From the NCBI GenBank assembly GCA_017882375.1, contig JADGPP010000013.1, forward strand, positions 1 through 54,415: a stretch of 54,415 nt of DNA, read 5' to 3'. The stretch's first letter is position 1; each line of letters begins with the position of its first letter. The notes below the pieces were generated by a model. It was not told the DNA's origin and made no database searches. It saw nothing but the letters and a program-made list of their open reading frames with translations. The DNA is from Solirubrobacteraceae bacterium. Its GTDB lineage: Bacteria > Actinomycetota > Thermoleophilia > Solirubrobacterales > Solirubrobacteraceae. A program made the position numbers and the translations under genes. Of this stretch, positions 16,524 through 24,604 are shown piece after piece.

Positions 16524-17683
16524 CGGCGAGACCCCCCGACGACGTCGCCGAGCAGCTCGGCGATCACGTGCGCGGCGTGCGCGGCGCTCATGCTCTGCGT
16601 GGCGAACGTCCGCCCGCGCGAGGCGAGCGCCGCACGGGCGCTCTCGTCGCCGAGCAGCCCGGCGAGCGCATCGGCGAGCGCGGATGGGGTCGGCGCGACG
16701 ACGTCGGCCGCCCCTGCATCGGCAAGCTCGCTCCATCGACGGGGGCCGTCGATCGCCACCAGCGGCCTGCCCGATGCGAGCGACGCGGCGAGCGTCGTCT
16801 TGCGCGAGTTCGGCCCCAGCGGGTCGACGAACAGCAGCACGTCGCAGGCGCCAAGCGCATCGGCGAGCTCCTGCGCGGCGAGCGTGCCCGAGAACGACGG
16901 CGCGTGCGTCAGCGTTGCACCGCTTGCCGCGGCGAGCCATGCGTCGGCCGTCGCAGACGGTCGCCCCGGCGCGCCGAGCAGCGCCAGTCGCGCGCGCACG
17001 CCGCGGTCCTCGAGCAGGCGCAGGGCGTCAACGACCAGCGACACCGTCGCCTGCCCGTAGGCATAGCCGAACAGGCCGATCGTGGCGATGTCGTCATCTG
17101 CTCGCCGAATCGGCCCAGGCGCCGGCAGGTTGGAGAACACCGGAGCAACCGCGACGCGACGCTTTGCCAGCCAGCGACGTGATGCAAGCCACTCGGCTTG
17201 AAAGTCGGTCGTCGTCAGCACCGCGTCGGAGGTGCGCATCACGTCGATCAGCAGCGCGCGCTGACTCGCCGCCCACGCCGCGCCGCGCAGACCGTCGCGC
17301 CGCCACGGATACACGAACTCGTGCAGGATCGTCACCAGCGGCAGCTGCGCGCTGCGCACCGCCGCGAGCGTCGGATGGACGAACAGCGGCAGCCCGCGGA
17401 AGGAGAAAGAGAAGACCGAGTAGTGCAGCAGCGCCACATCGGACCGCGCGCTTGCGAGCTCGGCGGGGAGCCCTCCCGTCCACGAGTGGATCTCCGCGCG
17501 CGCGGCGCGCAGCGATCCGCCGCGGCGATCGAGCCAGTGCATCGAGCACTCCCAGCTCTCGCGCTCGAGCGCCTGGGCCAGCAGCGCCGCGTGATCGCGC
17601 ACGCCGCAGATCGCCGTCGTCGAGATGCCCAGCGCGGCCGTCCGTACCGAGCGCTGAGACCGCCCGTCGCCCGCCGCCGTCAT
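16520..17683 (-). CDS. Glycosyltransferase, GT-B fold
   Basis: The 387-residue product is bounded by ATGA overlaps on both sides, which fixes the start at 17683. The donor domain is recognisable from TIGLFGYAYGQATVSLVVDAL (near 215-235) and LGACDVLLFVDPLGPNSRKTTLAASLASGRPLVA, but the E-x7-E motif is replaced by a different sequence. This makes it a divergent relative of family 4 enzymes. The N-terminal half has the ISTTAICGVRDHAALLAQAL acceptor-side pattern. Substrate unknown. It sits between a glycosyltransferase and a sulfotransferase in the long operon. Confidence 0.78.
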   Translation of the reverse strand: MTAAGDGRSQRSVRTAALGISTTAICGVRDHAALLAQALERESWECSMHWLDRRGGSLRAARAEIHSWTGGLPAELASARSDVALLHYSVFSFSFRGLPLFVHPTLAAVRSAQLPLVTILHEFVYPWRRDGLRGAAWAASQRALLIDVMRTSDAVLTTTDFQAEWLASRRWLAKRRVAVAPVFSNLPAPGPIRRADDDIATIGLFGYAYGQATVSLVVDALRLLEDRGVRARLALLGAPGRPSATADAWLAAASGATLTHAPSFSGTLAAQELADALGACDVLLFVDPLGPNSRKTTLAASLASGRPLVAIDGPRRWSELADAGAADVVAPTPSALADALAGLLGDESARAALASRGRTFATQSMSAAHAAHVIAELLGDVVGGSRR

Positions 17684-18882
17684 CCGTCGCCAGATGGCTC
17701 GACGCCCGCTCGGCTCGCCGCGAAGGCCTCGCCGCGATAGGCAGCCTCGATCGCCTCGGTGAGGACGTCGAGATCGCCCGTCGGGAGCACCAAACCCCTG
17801 CGCGGGGTGTCGATCAGGTCCTTCATGCCGGTGTCCTCGCTGACGAGCACCGGCACGCCACAGGCGAGCGCCTCGGCGGGGGCGTAGGCGAAGCCGTCCT
17901 CGTAAGCCGGATGCACGCAGAGGCTCGCGGCACGCAGGTGTGGCAGCGGGTCGCCGGGGCTGACGACGATCCGCCGATCGCCCGCGCATGCGCTCTGCAC
18001 GAAGCGCCGCATGCCCCGCGTCCCCCAGCCGCCGACGAGCGTGAGCCGGACATCCGCTTGAGGCAGGCGACGCACGGCGTCGATCAGCAGCGGCACGCCC
18101 TTGTGCACGGCGAGGCTGCCGACGTAGACGATGTCGAAGCGATCGGAGCCCGTACGCGGGCCTTCTTCGCGGTAGCGAGGGTCGGGCGTCAGCGGAAGCG
18201 CAGACAGCAGCTCCGGTGAAAAGCCCTCCTGCAGAAACGATTCGCGCACGTAGCGCGACGCTACGTAGATGCGATCTGCGCGCCCGTACTCGGCGAGGTT
18301 GCGCTTGACCAGGTGCGCGGTCCACGACCCCTCCAGCGGATAGCGCCTATGCGCCTTGGCATGCTGGGCTGCGACTTGGCGCATGTGCGAGTTCGCCGAG
18401 ACGAGCGCGAGCGAGCGGTAGCCCGCGCGGCGCGCAACTGCGAACTGCGTCAGCGCCTGCCCGTTGAACGCGACGAGATGCTCGGCGGCCGGCAGGCGCC
18501 GCGCGGCGTACGCGTCGAAGTCGGTCATGAACGCGCGCGTGCGCACGCCAGGCGTCAGCGGCAGCGGCGAGCGGGCGAGCATCCTGCTCGCGCCGAACGC
18601 CGCGAGCCTCGCGCGCAGGACTCGGCGTGAATCGGGGGGTGGTGCAGCGCGCGTCGAGCCGCTGATGCAGACGGTCGGCTGCTCGGCGCGCTGCAGCGCA
18701 GCGACGATCTCGCGCAGGTGCCGCCCCAGACCTCCGGTGCCGAGCGCCGCCGAGCACGACACGACCACACGCCCGGACGGCAGCGCAGCCTCCTGTGCGG
18801 CCAGCGTCGCTTCGCGCCAGCTCGCGCCGAGCGGCCCGTCGCCTTGGTCGGCCTCGACGCTCGGCTCAGTCGAGGCGGTCAT
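17680..18882 (-). CDS. GT-B glycosyltransferase, family 4 type
   Basis: The protein of 400 residues has the family 4 acceptor-side motif LGTGGLGRHLREIV, the donor-domain strand IVYVGSLAVHKGVPLLIDAV, and the signature EDGFAYAPAEALACGVPVLV. Its first six codons lie in a 17-bp overlap with the C-terminal codons of the sulfotransferase gene upstream. The N-terminal Met-Thr-Ala-Ser-Thr-Glu-Pro-Ser closely matches the start of the sulfotransferase at 21795, including two residues beyond the overlap. The conserved part of the transferase begins only near residue 37, so the first 30 or so residues may be a relic or linker. Confidence 0.88.
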   Translation of the reverse strand: MTASTEPSVEADQGDGPLGASWREATLAAQEAALPSGRVVVSCSAALGTGGLGRHLREIVAALQRAEQPTVCISGSTRAAPPPDSRRVLRARLAAFGASRMLARSPLPLTPGVRTRAFMTDFDAYAARRLPAAEHLVAFNGQALTQFAVARRAGYRSLALVSANSHMRQVAAQHAKAHRRYPLEGSWTAHLVKRNLAEYGRADRIYVASRYVRESFLQEGFSPELLSALPLTPDPRYREEGPRTGSDRFDIVYVGSLAVHKGVPLLIDAVRRLPQADVRLTLVGGWGTRGMRRFVQSACAGDRRIVVSPGDPLPHLRAASLCVHPAYEDGFAYAPAEALACGVPVLVSEDTGMKDLIDTPRRGLVLPTGDLDVLTEAIEAAYRGEAFAASRAGVEPSGDG

Positions 18883-19861
18883 AGCCCCAGAGCGCGACGA
18901 GGTCGCGATCCAGATACTCGCTCAGCGCCACGACCTCTCCCTTGAAGCGTCGGCGCAGCTCCAGCATCAGCTCCTCGTCGGGAGGGCGGGGCGTGCCGTT
19001 TACGAGATGACGCTGGGTCAGGGCGATCGCGCGGCCTCGCAGCTCGCTGGGCATGACGACCTTCAGCCCGGCCTTCACCGCCCGCGACACCGGCCCCCTG
19101 CCAACCGAGACGACGTTCAGCAATTCGTCGATCTGCTGCGAGCGCATGCGCGCATTCGTCGGGTTCGCGTCCTTCACTTCGACCGGAGAGTCCTCCTCGA
19201 CGCCGAGGAATCGCCGCACCGTTCGCACGGTTCCCTCGTTGTCGCGACGGAAGTCGTCGTAGATCAAGACGAGCACCTGCTCTGGCGGAAACGCCTCGTG
19301 ATAGCGGCGCAGCTGCTCGACGTAGCGCACGTGGTCTGAGTACAACAGCAGTTGCGGGCGGTGTGAGCGCCGGGGTACCTTCTTGCCTTCGCGCCGAGCG
19401 CCCTCCAGAGAGATCGCCCGTCGCAGGTCCTGCTGGTTCTCGACGTGAGTCCTCAGCAGTTGCAGGTGAAGTGAACGCAGAAAGCTCGCGGGCTCGCGCA
19501 GGATCGCGATGATGCGCGCATCAGGGCGCACCTCGGCGATTCGCGCGGCGGCGGTGCGTGACAGCAGGTATGACGACGATGCCTCGCCGATCCGCTGCTC
19601 GGGACGGGCATCGGCGAACAGTGACCGGTACTCGTCGAGCGTCTTCAGCGGCGCGGCCGAGCGCGGCGGTTGAAAACGCGCGACCATGTCACTGGCGAAG
19701 TACCACGGCTCCTTGAGCTCGGGCATGTAGATCTGCGGGTGATGCCTGAGCATCTCGTACAGCGCCGTGGTGCCGCTCTTGGGCTGGCCGACGATGAAGA
19801 AATCCGGCACCCCCGCCTGCGGCACGCGCGCAGTCGTCGGTGCCTCAGCCGATGCTGTCAT
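18866..19861 (-). CDS. Sulfotransferase, tandem array copy 4
   Basis: From the ATG at 19861 the protein has 331 residues; the earlier start thirteen codons upstream would lie deep in the previous gene and breaks the array pattern. The PAPS loop is PKSGTT at 27-32. The 3'-phosphate motif is REPASFLRSLHLQ, and the C-terminus ends Trp-Gly-Tyr-Asp-Arg-Leu-Asp. This is the Sulfotransfer_1 / heparan-sulfate-sulfotransferase-like group, distinct from the RSGST class at 13.6-16.5 kb. Both ends overlap neighbours by 17 bp. It probably transfers sulfate from PAPS to sugar hydroxyls or amines of the polysaccharide. Confidence 0.9.
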   Translation of the reverse strand: MTASAEAPTTARVPQAGVPDFFIVGQPKSGTTALYEMLRHHPQIYMPELKEPWYFASDMVARFQPPRSAAPLKTLDEYRSLFADARPEQRIGEASSSYLLSRTAAARIAEVRPDARIIAILREPASFLRSLHLQLLRTHVENQQDLRRAISLEGARREGKKVPRRSHRPQLLLYSDHVRYVEQLRRYHEAFPPEQVLVLIYDDFRRDNEGTVRTVRRFLGVEEDSPVEVKDANPTNARMRSQQIDELLNVVSVGRGPVSRAVKAGLKVVMPSELRGRAIALTQRHLVNGTPRPPDEELMLELRRRFKGEVVALSEYLDRDLVALWGYDRLD

Positions 19862-20819
19862 AACCCCAGAGTCTAACGAGGTCACGGTCCAGGTATTCAC
19901 TCAGCTCGACGATCTCTCCCTCGAAGCGACGGCGCAATTGCAGCATCAGCTGCTCGTCTGCGGGACGTGGTTTGCCGTAGAGCACGCGGCGGCGCAGCGT
20001 CCTCAGCGCATCGCGGCGCAGGCGCCGTGGAGTGAGCGCCTTGACGCCCGCCTTGAGCGTCCGCGCGACCGGTCCCCGGCCCATGTACAGCGAGCGCACG
20101 AGCTCGTACATGCGCAGCGAACGAACGCGCACCGTCGGGTTCGCATCGGTCGCCTCGATCGCAGCGGCGGCGTCGACTCCCAGGAATTGCAGGACCGAGC
20201 GCACGGTCGACTCGTTGTCACTGCGAAAGTCGTCATAGATCAGCACGAGCACCTGCTCAGGCGGAAACACGGCGTGGTAACGGCGAAGCTGCTCGACGTA
20301 GTGCACGTACTCCGAATACACCAGCCCCGGAGACCGACGGCGCGCCTCCTCTCCACTTCTCAGCGGCTCGAGCGCCATCGCCTTGGCGAGATCGGGCTCC
20401 GTCTCGACGTGATCGCGCAGCAGCTCCATGTGCAGCGAGCGCAGGAAGTCCGCCGGCTCGCGCAGAATTGCGATGATCCGCGCGTCGGGCTGCAGCTCGG
20501 CGATCCGCGCGGCCGCGCTGTGCGAACGCAGGTACGACGGCGAGGCCTCGCCGAGGCGCTGCTGGGGCTCGGCGCCGGCGAACAGCGCGAGATAGTCCTC
20601 GATCGTCTCCGGGTGTAGCCGGGATTTGTGTGACCCGGGATGCAGCTCGGGGGCGAAGAATCGAGTCTCCTTGACGTCAGGCATGTAGATCTGCGGGTGG
20701 CGCCGCAACATCTCATACAACGCGGTGGTGCCGCACTTGGGGTGACCGACGATGAAGAAGTCGGGCACCCGTCCCTGACTCGCGCGAGCGACGGCCGGAG
20801 CCTCAGCCGAGGCTGTCAT
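19845..20819 (-). CDS. Sulfotransferase, tandem array copy 3 (PKCGTT loop)
   Basis: This 324-residue paralog has the PAPS loop PKCGTT at 27-32, with Cys where the other copies have Ser. The 3'-phosphate motif is REPADFLRSLHME, and it ends with a Trp-Gly-Tyr-Asp-Ser-Ile-Gly tail. The start at 20819 is chosen because it repeats the 17-bp junction seen at each boundary; an upstream in-frame start thirteen codons earlier is less likely. Divergence from its neighbours is moderate across the whole length, so the copies have probably drifted toward different substrates or positions. Confidence 0.9.
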   Translation of the reverse strand: MTASAEAPAVARASQGRVPDFFIVGHPKCGTTALYEMLRRHPQIYMPDVKETRFFAPELHPGSHKSRLHPETIEDYLALFAGAEPQQRLGEASPSYLRSHSAAARIAELQPDARIIAILREPADFLRSLHMELLRDHVETEPDLAKAMALEPLRSGEEARRRSPGLVYSEYVHYVEQLRRYHAVFPPEQVLVLIYDDFRSDNESTVRSVLQFLGVDAAAAIEATDANPTVRVRSLRMYELVRSLYMGRGPVARTLKAGVKALTPRRLRRDALRTLRRRVLYGKPRPADEQLMLQLRRRFEGEIVELSEYLDRDLVRLWGYDSIG

Positions 20820-21795
20820 AGCCCCACAGCCCGACCAGGTCGCGATCGAGATAGTCACTCAGCGCGACGACCTCGTCCTTGAAGCGATGACGCAACTCGA
20901 GCATCAGCTGCTCGTCGGCAGGCTGGGGCGCACCCAGCTGCGCACGATGCTCGATCGCGATGACCTCGTGGCGCAGCCGCTGCGGGGTGAGCGCTTTGAT
21001 CACCTTCTTTGCACGACGCGATCCCGGGCCCCGGCCGAGGTAGAGCGAGCGCACGAGACCGTAGAGCCGCGGAGAGCGAACTTGGACGGTCGGATTCGCG
21101 TCCGTCTGCTCGATCGCGGACGTGTCGTCGACGTCGAGAAAGCGCAGCACCCGGCGCACGATGGAATCGTTGTCGGCGCGGAAGTCGTCATAGATCAGCA
21201 CGAGTATCTGCTCAGGTGAGAAGACGTCGTGATAGCGGCGCAGCTGCTCGACGTAGCGAACGTGATCGGAATACAGCAGAGCCTGCGGTCGAGTGCAGTT
21301 GGGCGGGAGGTCCTTGCCTTCACGCCGGCGACCCTCCAGGGAAATCGCCTTGCCGAGGTCGCTCTCGGTCTCGACATTGGTTTGCAGGAATTGCAGGTGA
21401 AGCGAGCGCAAGAAGCTCGCCGGCTCACGCAGGATCGCGATTATCCGCGCCGCGGGCTGCACTTCGGCGATGCGCCTGGCGGCGTCGTGTGAGAACAGGT
21501 AGGAAGGGGTTGCCTCGCCGGCGCGCTGCTCCGGTTTGGCGTCCTGAAAGAGTGACAGATACCCCTCGAGCGTGTGCGGGTGCCTGTCAGCGTTTCCCCT
21601 ACGGGCGGGAGAGCGCAGCTCGGGAACGAAGAACCACGACTCCTTGACGTCGGGCATGTAAATCTGTGAATGCTGCTTGAGCATCTCATACAGGGCCGTC
21701 GTGCCGCTCTTGGCGTGCCCGACGATGAAGAAGTCGGGCAGGCGCGCATGCGCGGTGGTATTGACCGCGGCAGACGGTTCAAGCGATGCTGTCAT
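20803..21795 (-). CDS. Sulfotransferase, tandem array copy 2 (AKSGTT loop)
   Basis: This 330-residue paralog has PAPS loop AKSGTT at 28-33, with Ala replacing the usual Pro. The 3'-phosphate motif is REPASFLRSLHLQ, and the tail is Trp-Gly-Tyr-Asp-Ser-Leu-Gly. The start ATG overlaps the preceding gene's last codons by 17 bp. It is the same group as the other three array members, and the Lys-Ser-Gly-Thr-Thr core that contacts the phosphosulfate is intact. Confidence 0.9.
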   Translation of the reverse strand: MTASLEPSAAVNTTAHARLPDFFIVGHAKSGTTALYEMLKQHSQIYMPDVKESWFFVPELRSPARRGNADRHPHTLEGYLSLFQDAKPEQRAGEATPSYLFSHDAARRIAEVQPAARIIAILREPASFLRSLHLQFLQTNVETESDLGKAISLEGRRREGKDLPPNCTRPQALLYSDHVRYVEQLRRYHDVFSPEQILVLIYDDFRADNDSIVRRVLRFLDVDDTSAIEQTDANPTVQVRSPRLYGLVRSLYLGRGPGSRRAKKVIKALTPQRLRHEVIAIEHRAQLGAPQPADEQLMLELRHRFKDEVVALSDYLDRDLVGLWGYDSLG

Positions 21796-22774
21796 AGCCC
21801 CAGAGTCTAACGAGGTCGCGTCCCAGGAAATCGCTCAGCGCGACCACCTCCGGCTTGAATCGACGGCGCAGTTCGAGCATCACGAGCTCGTTTGCCGGCG
21901 GCGGCTCGGTGTAGAGCAGGCGGTTGCGAATCGTGCCGACGGCGCCGCGGCGCAGGCGCTGGGGCAGGAGTGTCTTGATCGCTGCCTTGACCGTCAACGA
22001 CAGCGGGCCCCGCCCGACGGACACGGCGTGCAGCAGCTCGTGCGTGCGCTGCGAGCGCGCGCGCACGGTCGGGTTGGCGTGCAACGGCTCGATCGGCGCC
22101 CCGGCATCGACCTCGAGGAAGCGCAGAACCTGGCGAACCGTGGCCTCGTTGTCCTCGCGGAAGTCGTCGTAGGTGAGAACCAGGATCTGCTCGGGTGAAA
22201 AGACGGCGTGATATCGACGCAGCTGCTCGACGTAGCGCACGTGCTCTGAATACAGCAGCGTCTGCGGCCAGTAGGTGTAACGGGGTATCTCTCGACCTTC
22301 GCGTCTGGCCGGCTCCAGCGCGATCGCCTTCGCGAAATCGTTCTCCGTCTCGATGTACGTCTGCACGAACTGGAGGTGAAGCGAGCGCAGGAAGCTCGCG
22401 GGCTCGCGCAGGATCGCGATTATGCGCGCATCGGGTCGCACCTCGGCGATCCGCTTCGCCGCCGTGTGCGACCACAGGTACAAGGGAGACGCCTCGCCCA
22501 CACGCTGCTCGGCACCGGCGCCGTCGAACCACGCCATGTACTGCTGCAGCGTCTTCGGCGTCCCTTCCGGCCGCGGCGGGGTCCGCTCGTGCAGCTCGTC
22601 GGCGAGGAACCACGGCTCCTTGCCGTCGGGCATGAAGATCTGCGGGTGGCGTCGCAGCATCGAGTAGAGGGCTGTCGTGCCGCTCTTGGCGTGCCCGACG
22701 ATGAAGAAATCGGGGATCCGACCCTTCGCCGCGGCGCTCGCAGGCCCCACCGCCTCGTCGGGCCTCGGTCTCAT
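21779..22774 (-). CDS. Sulfotransferase, tandem array copy 1 (AKSGTT loop)
   Basis: The first gene of the tandem array encodes 331 residues. PAPS loop AKSGTT lies at 29-34, the 3'-phosphate motif is REPASFLRSLHLQ, and the tail is Trp-Gly-Tyr-Asp-Ser-Ile-Ala. Unlike the downstream copies its N-terminus does not begin Met-Thr-Ala-Ser, which fits the idea that those residues are imposed by the overlap with the upstream copy. A gap of 39 bp separates it from the ABC transporter gene. Confidence 0.9.
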   Translation of the reverse strand: MRPRPDEAVGPASAAAKGRIPDFFIVGHAKSGTTALYSMLRRHPQIFMPDGKEPWFLADELHERTPPRPEGTPKTLQQYMAWFDGAGAEQRVGEASPLYLWSHTAAKRIAEVRPDARIIAILREPASFLRSLHLQFVQTYIETENDFAKAIALEPARREGREIPRYTYWPQTLLYSEHVRYVEQLRRYHAVFSPEQILVLTYDDFREDNEATVRQVLRFLEVDAGAPIEPLHANPTVRARSQRTHELLHAVSVGRGPLSLTVKAAIKTLLPQRLRRGAVGTIRNRLLYTEPPPANELVMLELRRRFKPEVVALSDFLGRDLVRLWGYDSIA

Positions 22775-22813
22775 GCGCGGTGATCGGTTGGCGCGAACAT
22801 CTTGCCGAGCCGG

Positions 22814-24604
22814 CTAGCGCTCGGTCGTCGATCCGGCGGCGAGCTGCGAGGCGTGGCGGTAATAGGTGTTCTGCGTCTGCAGCAGGGCTTTCGTGTCGAA
22901 GGCGACCAGCCTGCCGTCGACGATCACCATCACGCGATCGCAGATGTCCAGAGTCGACATGCGGTGGGCGATGATGAACAGCGTCAACTCACTCTTCAGC
23001 GCAGTCAGCGACTCACCGATCAGGGTCTCCGATTGGGGATCGAGCGCGCTCGTCGGCTCGTCGAGCACGAGCACCTCGGGCCGCGCCACGAGCGCTCGAG
23101 CGAGGCAGATCCGCTGTTGCTGACCACCGGAGACCGCATCGGCGCGCGGTCCGACGATCGTCTCATACCCATCAGCCCAGGCGATGACGTCGTCGTGGAT
23201 GCGCGCGAGCTTGGCGGCGCGCTGCACCGCATCGTCGTCGACGTCGCGGAAGAAGCGGATGTTGTCGGCCACGGACGCGTGCAGCAGGCGCGGTTCCTGT
23301 GGCACGTAGGCGACCTGCCGGTACCAGTCGACGCGGGCGAACTGATCGGCGGGGACGCGGTTGACCAGGTAGCGGCCCCGATCGGGCTTTCGCAGCTGAA
23401 GCAGCAGCTGCACGATCGTCGACTTGCCGGCGCCCGACGGGCCGATTATCCCAATCACCTCTCCGCCGGAGACCTCGAAGCTGAGGTCCGTGAGCACGGG
23501 CCGATCGGCGCTGTAGGCGAAGGAGACCCGCTCGAACTTCAAGTCGTCCACGCGGGGCAACGGCTGCTCGCCATACACCGGCGCGCTGGCCTCGTAGCGC
23601 TCGACGGCCTCCTGCGTGCGTTCGATGAACGGAAGCGCCTGCGCCAGGCCCTGATAGGCGCCCTGGACGAGTTGCCCGGCCGTCCCGGCTCGGAGCAGCA
23701 CGAGCACCACGGCGGCGAGCGATCCGACGTGCGAGCGCCCCGCAGCCACGAGCCCGGCGATCCCGCCGACGACGAGCAGGTAGATCACGCTCTGGTAGAA
23801 GTTGAGCACGAGCCTGTTCAGCAGCTGCGTGCGGTAGTAGTACTCGCGAGCGTTGCCGGCGAGCGTGGCAATTCGACCGCGCTGGGCGCCGGTCACACCG
23901 AAGACCTGACTCTCTTCGGCGACACGGATCGACTCGGCGATGCCGCCCGCGTATTCGACCTGCGCCTTGGAGAGCCCGCGCGAGCTGCGGACGCCGCGCG
24001 CGCGCAGGGGCCGGAGCAGTCCGAACAGCGCCACGGTCGCCGCGAGCACCGCGACGGCCGCAACGGGATTCAGCGCCACGGCCGAGGCGAGCAGCACGAG
24101 GAAGGTGAACGAGGAGGTGATCAGGCTCGTCGCCTGCAGCGCGCCGCCGGTCGCCGACATCACCTGGCTGGTCGCCGTCTCCTGAAGCTGTCCCTCGCGA
24201 TCCTGGGACTGCACCGACCACGAGGCGCGCGTGAACGCGTCGAACAGGTTCGTGCGCATGGTCGCCTGGACGTCGGAGGCGATCCGCGCGGGCAGAATCG
24301 AGATCGGGAACTGCAGCAGGATGCGCAGCAGGACCAGGCCGAACGCGACGAGGATCAGCGTTGTCATCGTTGCGTTGATCTGGATCGGCCCATGGTCGAA
24401 ATGGACCACTTTGTGGCCGCTGACGAGAGTCGCCGCGACCTGCGCGATCAGCGCCAGAGTGCCCGCTTCGGTGAAGCCGGAGAAGATCGAGCAGATCGCG
24501 AGCACGACTACCGACCTGCGCCGCTTGCCCAGCAGCAGGTTGACGCGGTAGCGCGTCGAGCCCCGCTGCGGGCCGGCGTCCTTGCGTCGCTTGCCCACGC
24601 GCAT
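22814..24604 (-). CDS. ABC transporter, exporter/flippase type (fused membrane and ATPase domains)
   Basis: From the ATG overlapping the upstream stop by one base (TGATG) the protein has 596 residues. The open frame further upstream is antisense-like and was rejected. Residues about 28-340 form an exporter-type membrane domain with about six hydrophobic segments. The ATPase domain has Walker A GPSGAGKST at 388-396, signature VSGGQQQ at 491-497, Walker B VLVLDEP at 511-517 and the H-loop His in IIAHR. This is the half-transporter architecture of MsbA/PglK, which flip lipid-linked molecules. Placed between a Wzy-like gene and sulfotransferases, it is the best candidate here for the flippase, since no Wzx-type protein is seen. 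Confidence 0.9.
   Translation of the reverse strand: MRVGKRRKDAGPQRGSTRYRVNLLLGKRRRSVVVLAICSIFSGFTEAGTLALIAQVAATLVSGHKVVHFDHGPIQINATMTTLILVAFGLVLLRILLQFPISILPARIASDVQATMRTNLFDAFTRASWSVQSQDREGQLQETATSQVMSATGGALQATSLITSSFTFLVLLASAVALNPVAAVAVLAATVALFGLLRPLRARGVRSSRGLSKAQVEYAGGIAESIRVAEESQVFGVTGAQRGRIATLAGNAREYYYRTQLLNRLVLNFYQSVIYLLVVGGIAGLVAAGRSHVGSLAAVVLVLLRAGTAGQLVQGAYQGLAQALPFIERTQEAVERYEASAPVYGEQPLPRVDDLKFERVSFAYSADRPVLTDLSFEVSGGEVIGIIGPSGAGKSTIVQLLLQLRKPDRGRYLVNRVPADQFARVDWYRQVAYVPQEPRLLHASVADNIRFFRDVDDDAVQRAAKLARIHDDVIAWADGYETIVGPRADAVSGGQQQRICLARALVARPEVLVLDEPTSALDPQSETLIGESLTALKSELTLFIIAHRMSTLDICDRVMVIVDGRLVAFDTKALLQTQNTYYRHASQLAAGSTTER

Larger units (their letters stand above)
18866..22774 (-). 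repeat. Tandem duplication of four sulfotransferase genes with 17-bp overlapping junctions
   Basis: Four paralogous genes of 324-331 codons lie head to tail. The overlaps are 21779-21795, 20803-20819, 19845-19861 and, into the glycosyltransferase, 18866-18882. In each, the upstream Tyr-Asp-x-x-x-stop codons are read in another frame as Met-Thr-Ala-Ser-x-Glu. The repeating unit is therefore one whole gene minus 17 bp. Confidence 0.85.

Noticed and set aside
16524-16940. Extension of the sulfotransferase at 15621-16523
   Set aside because: It lies in another frame of the glycosyltransferase gene and is low-complexity. The ATGA overlap supports 16523.
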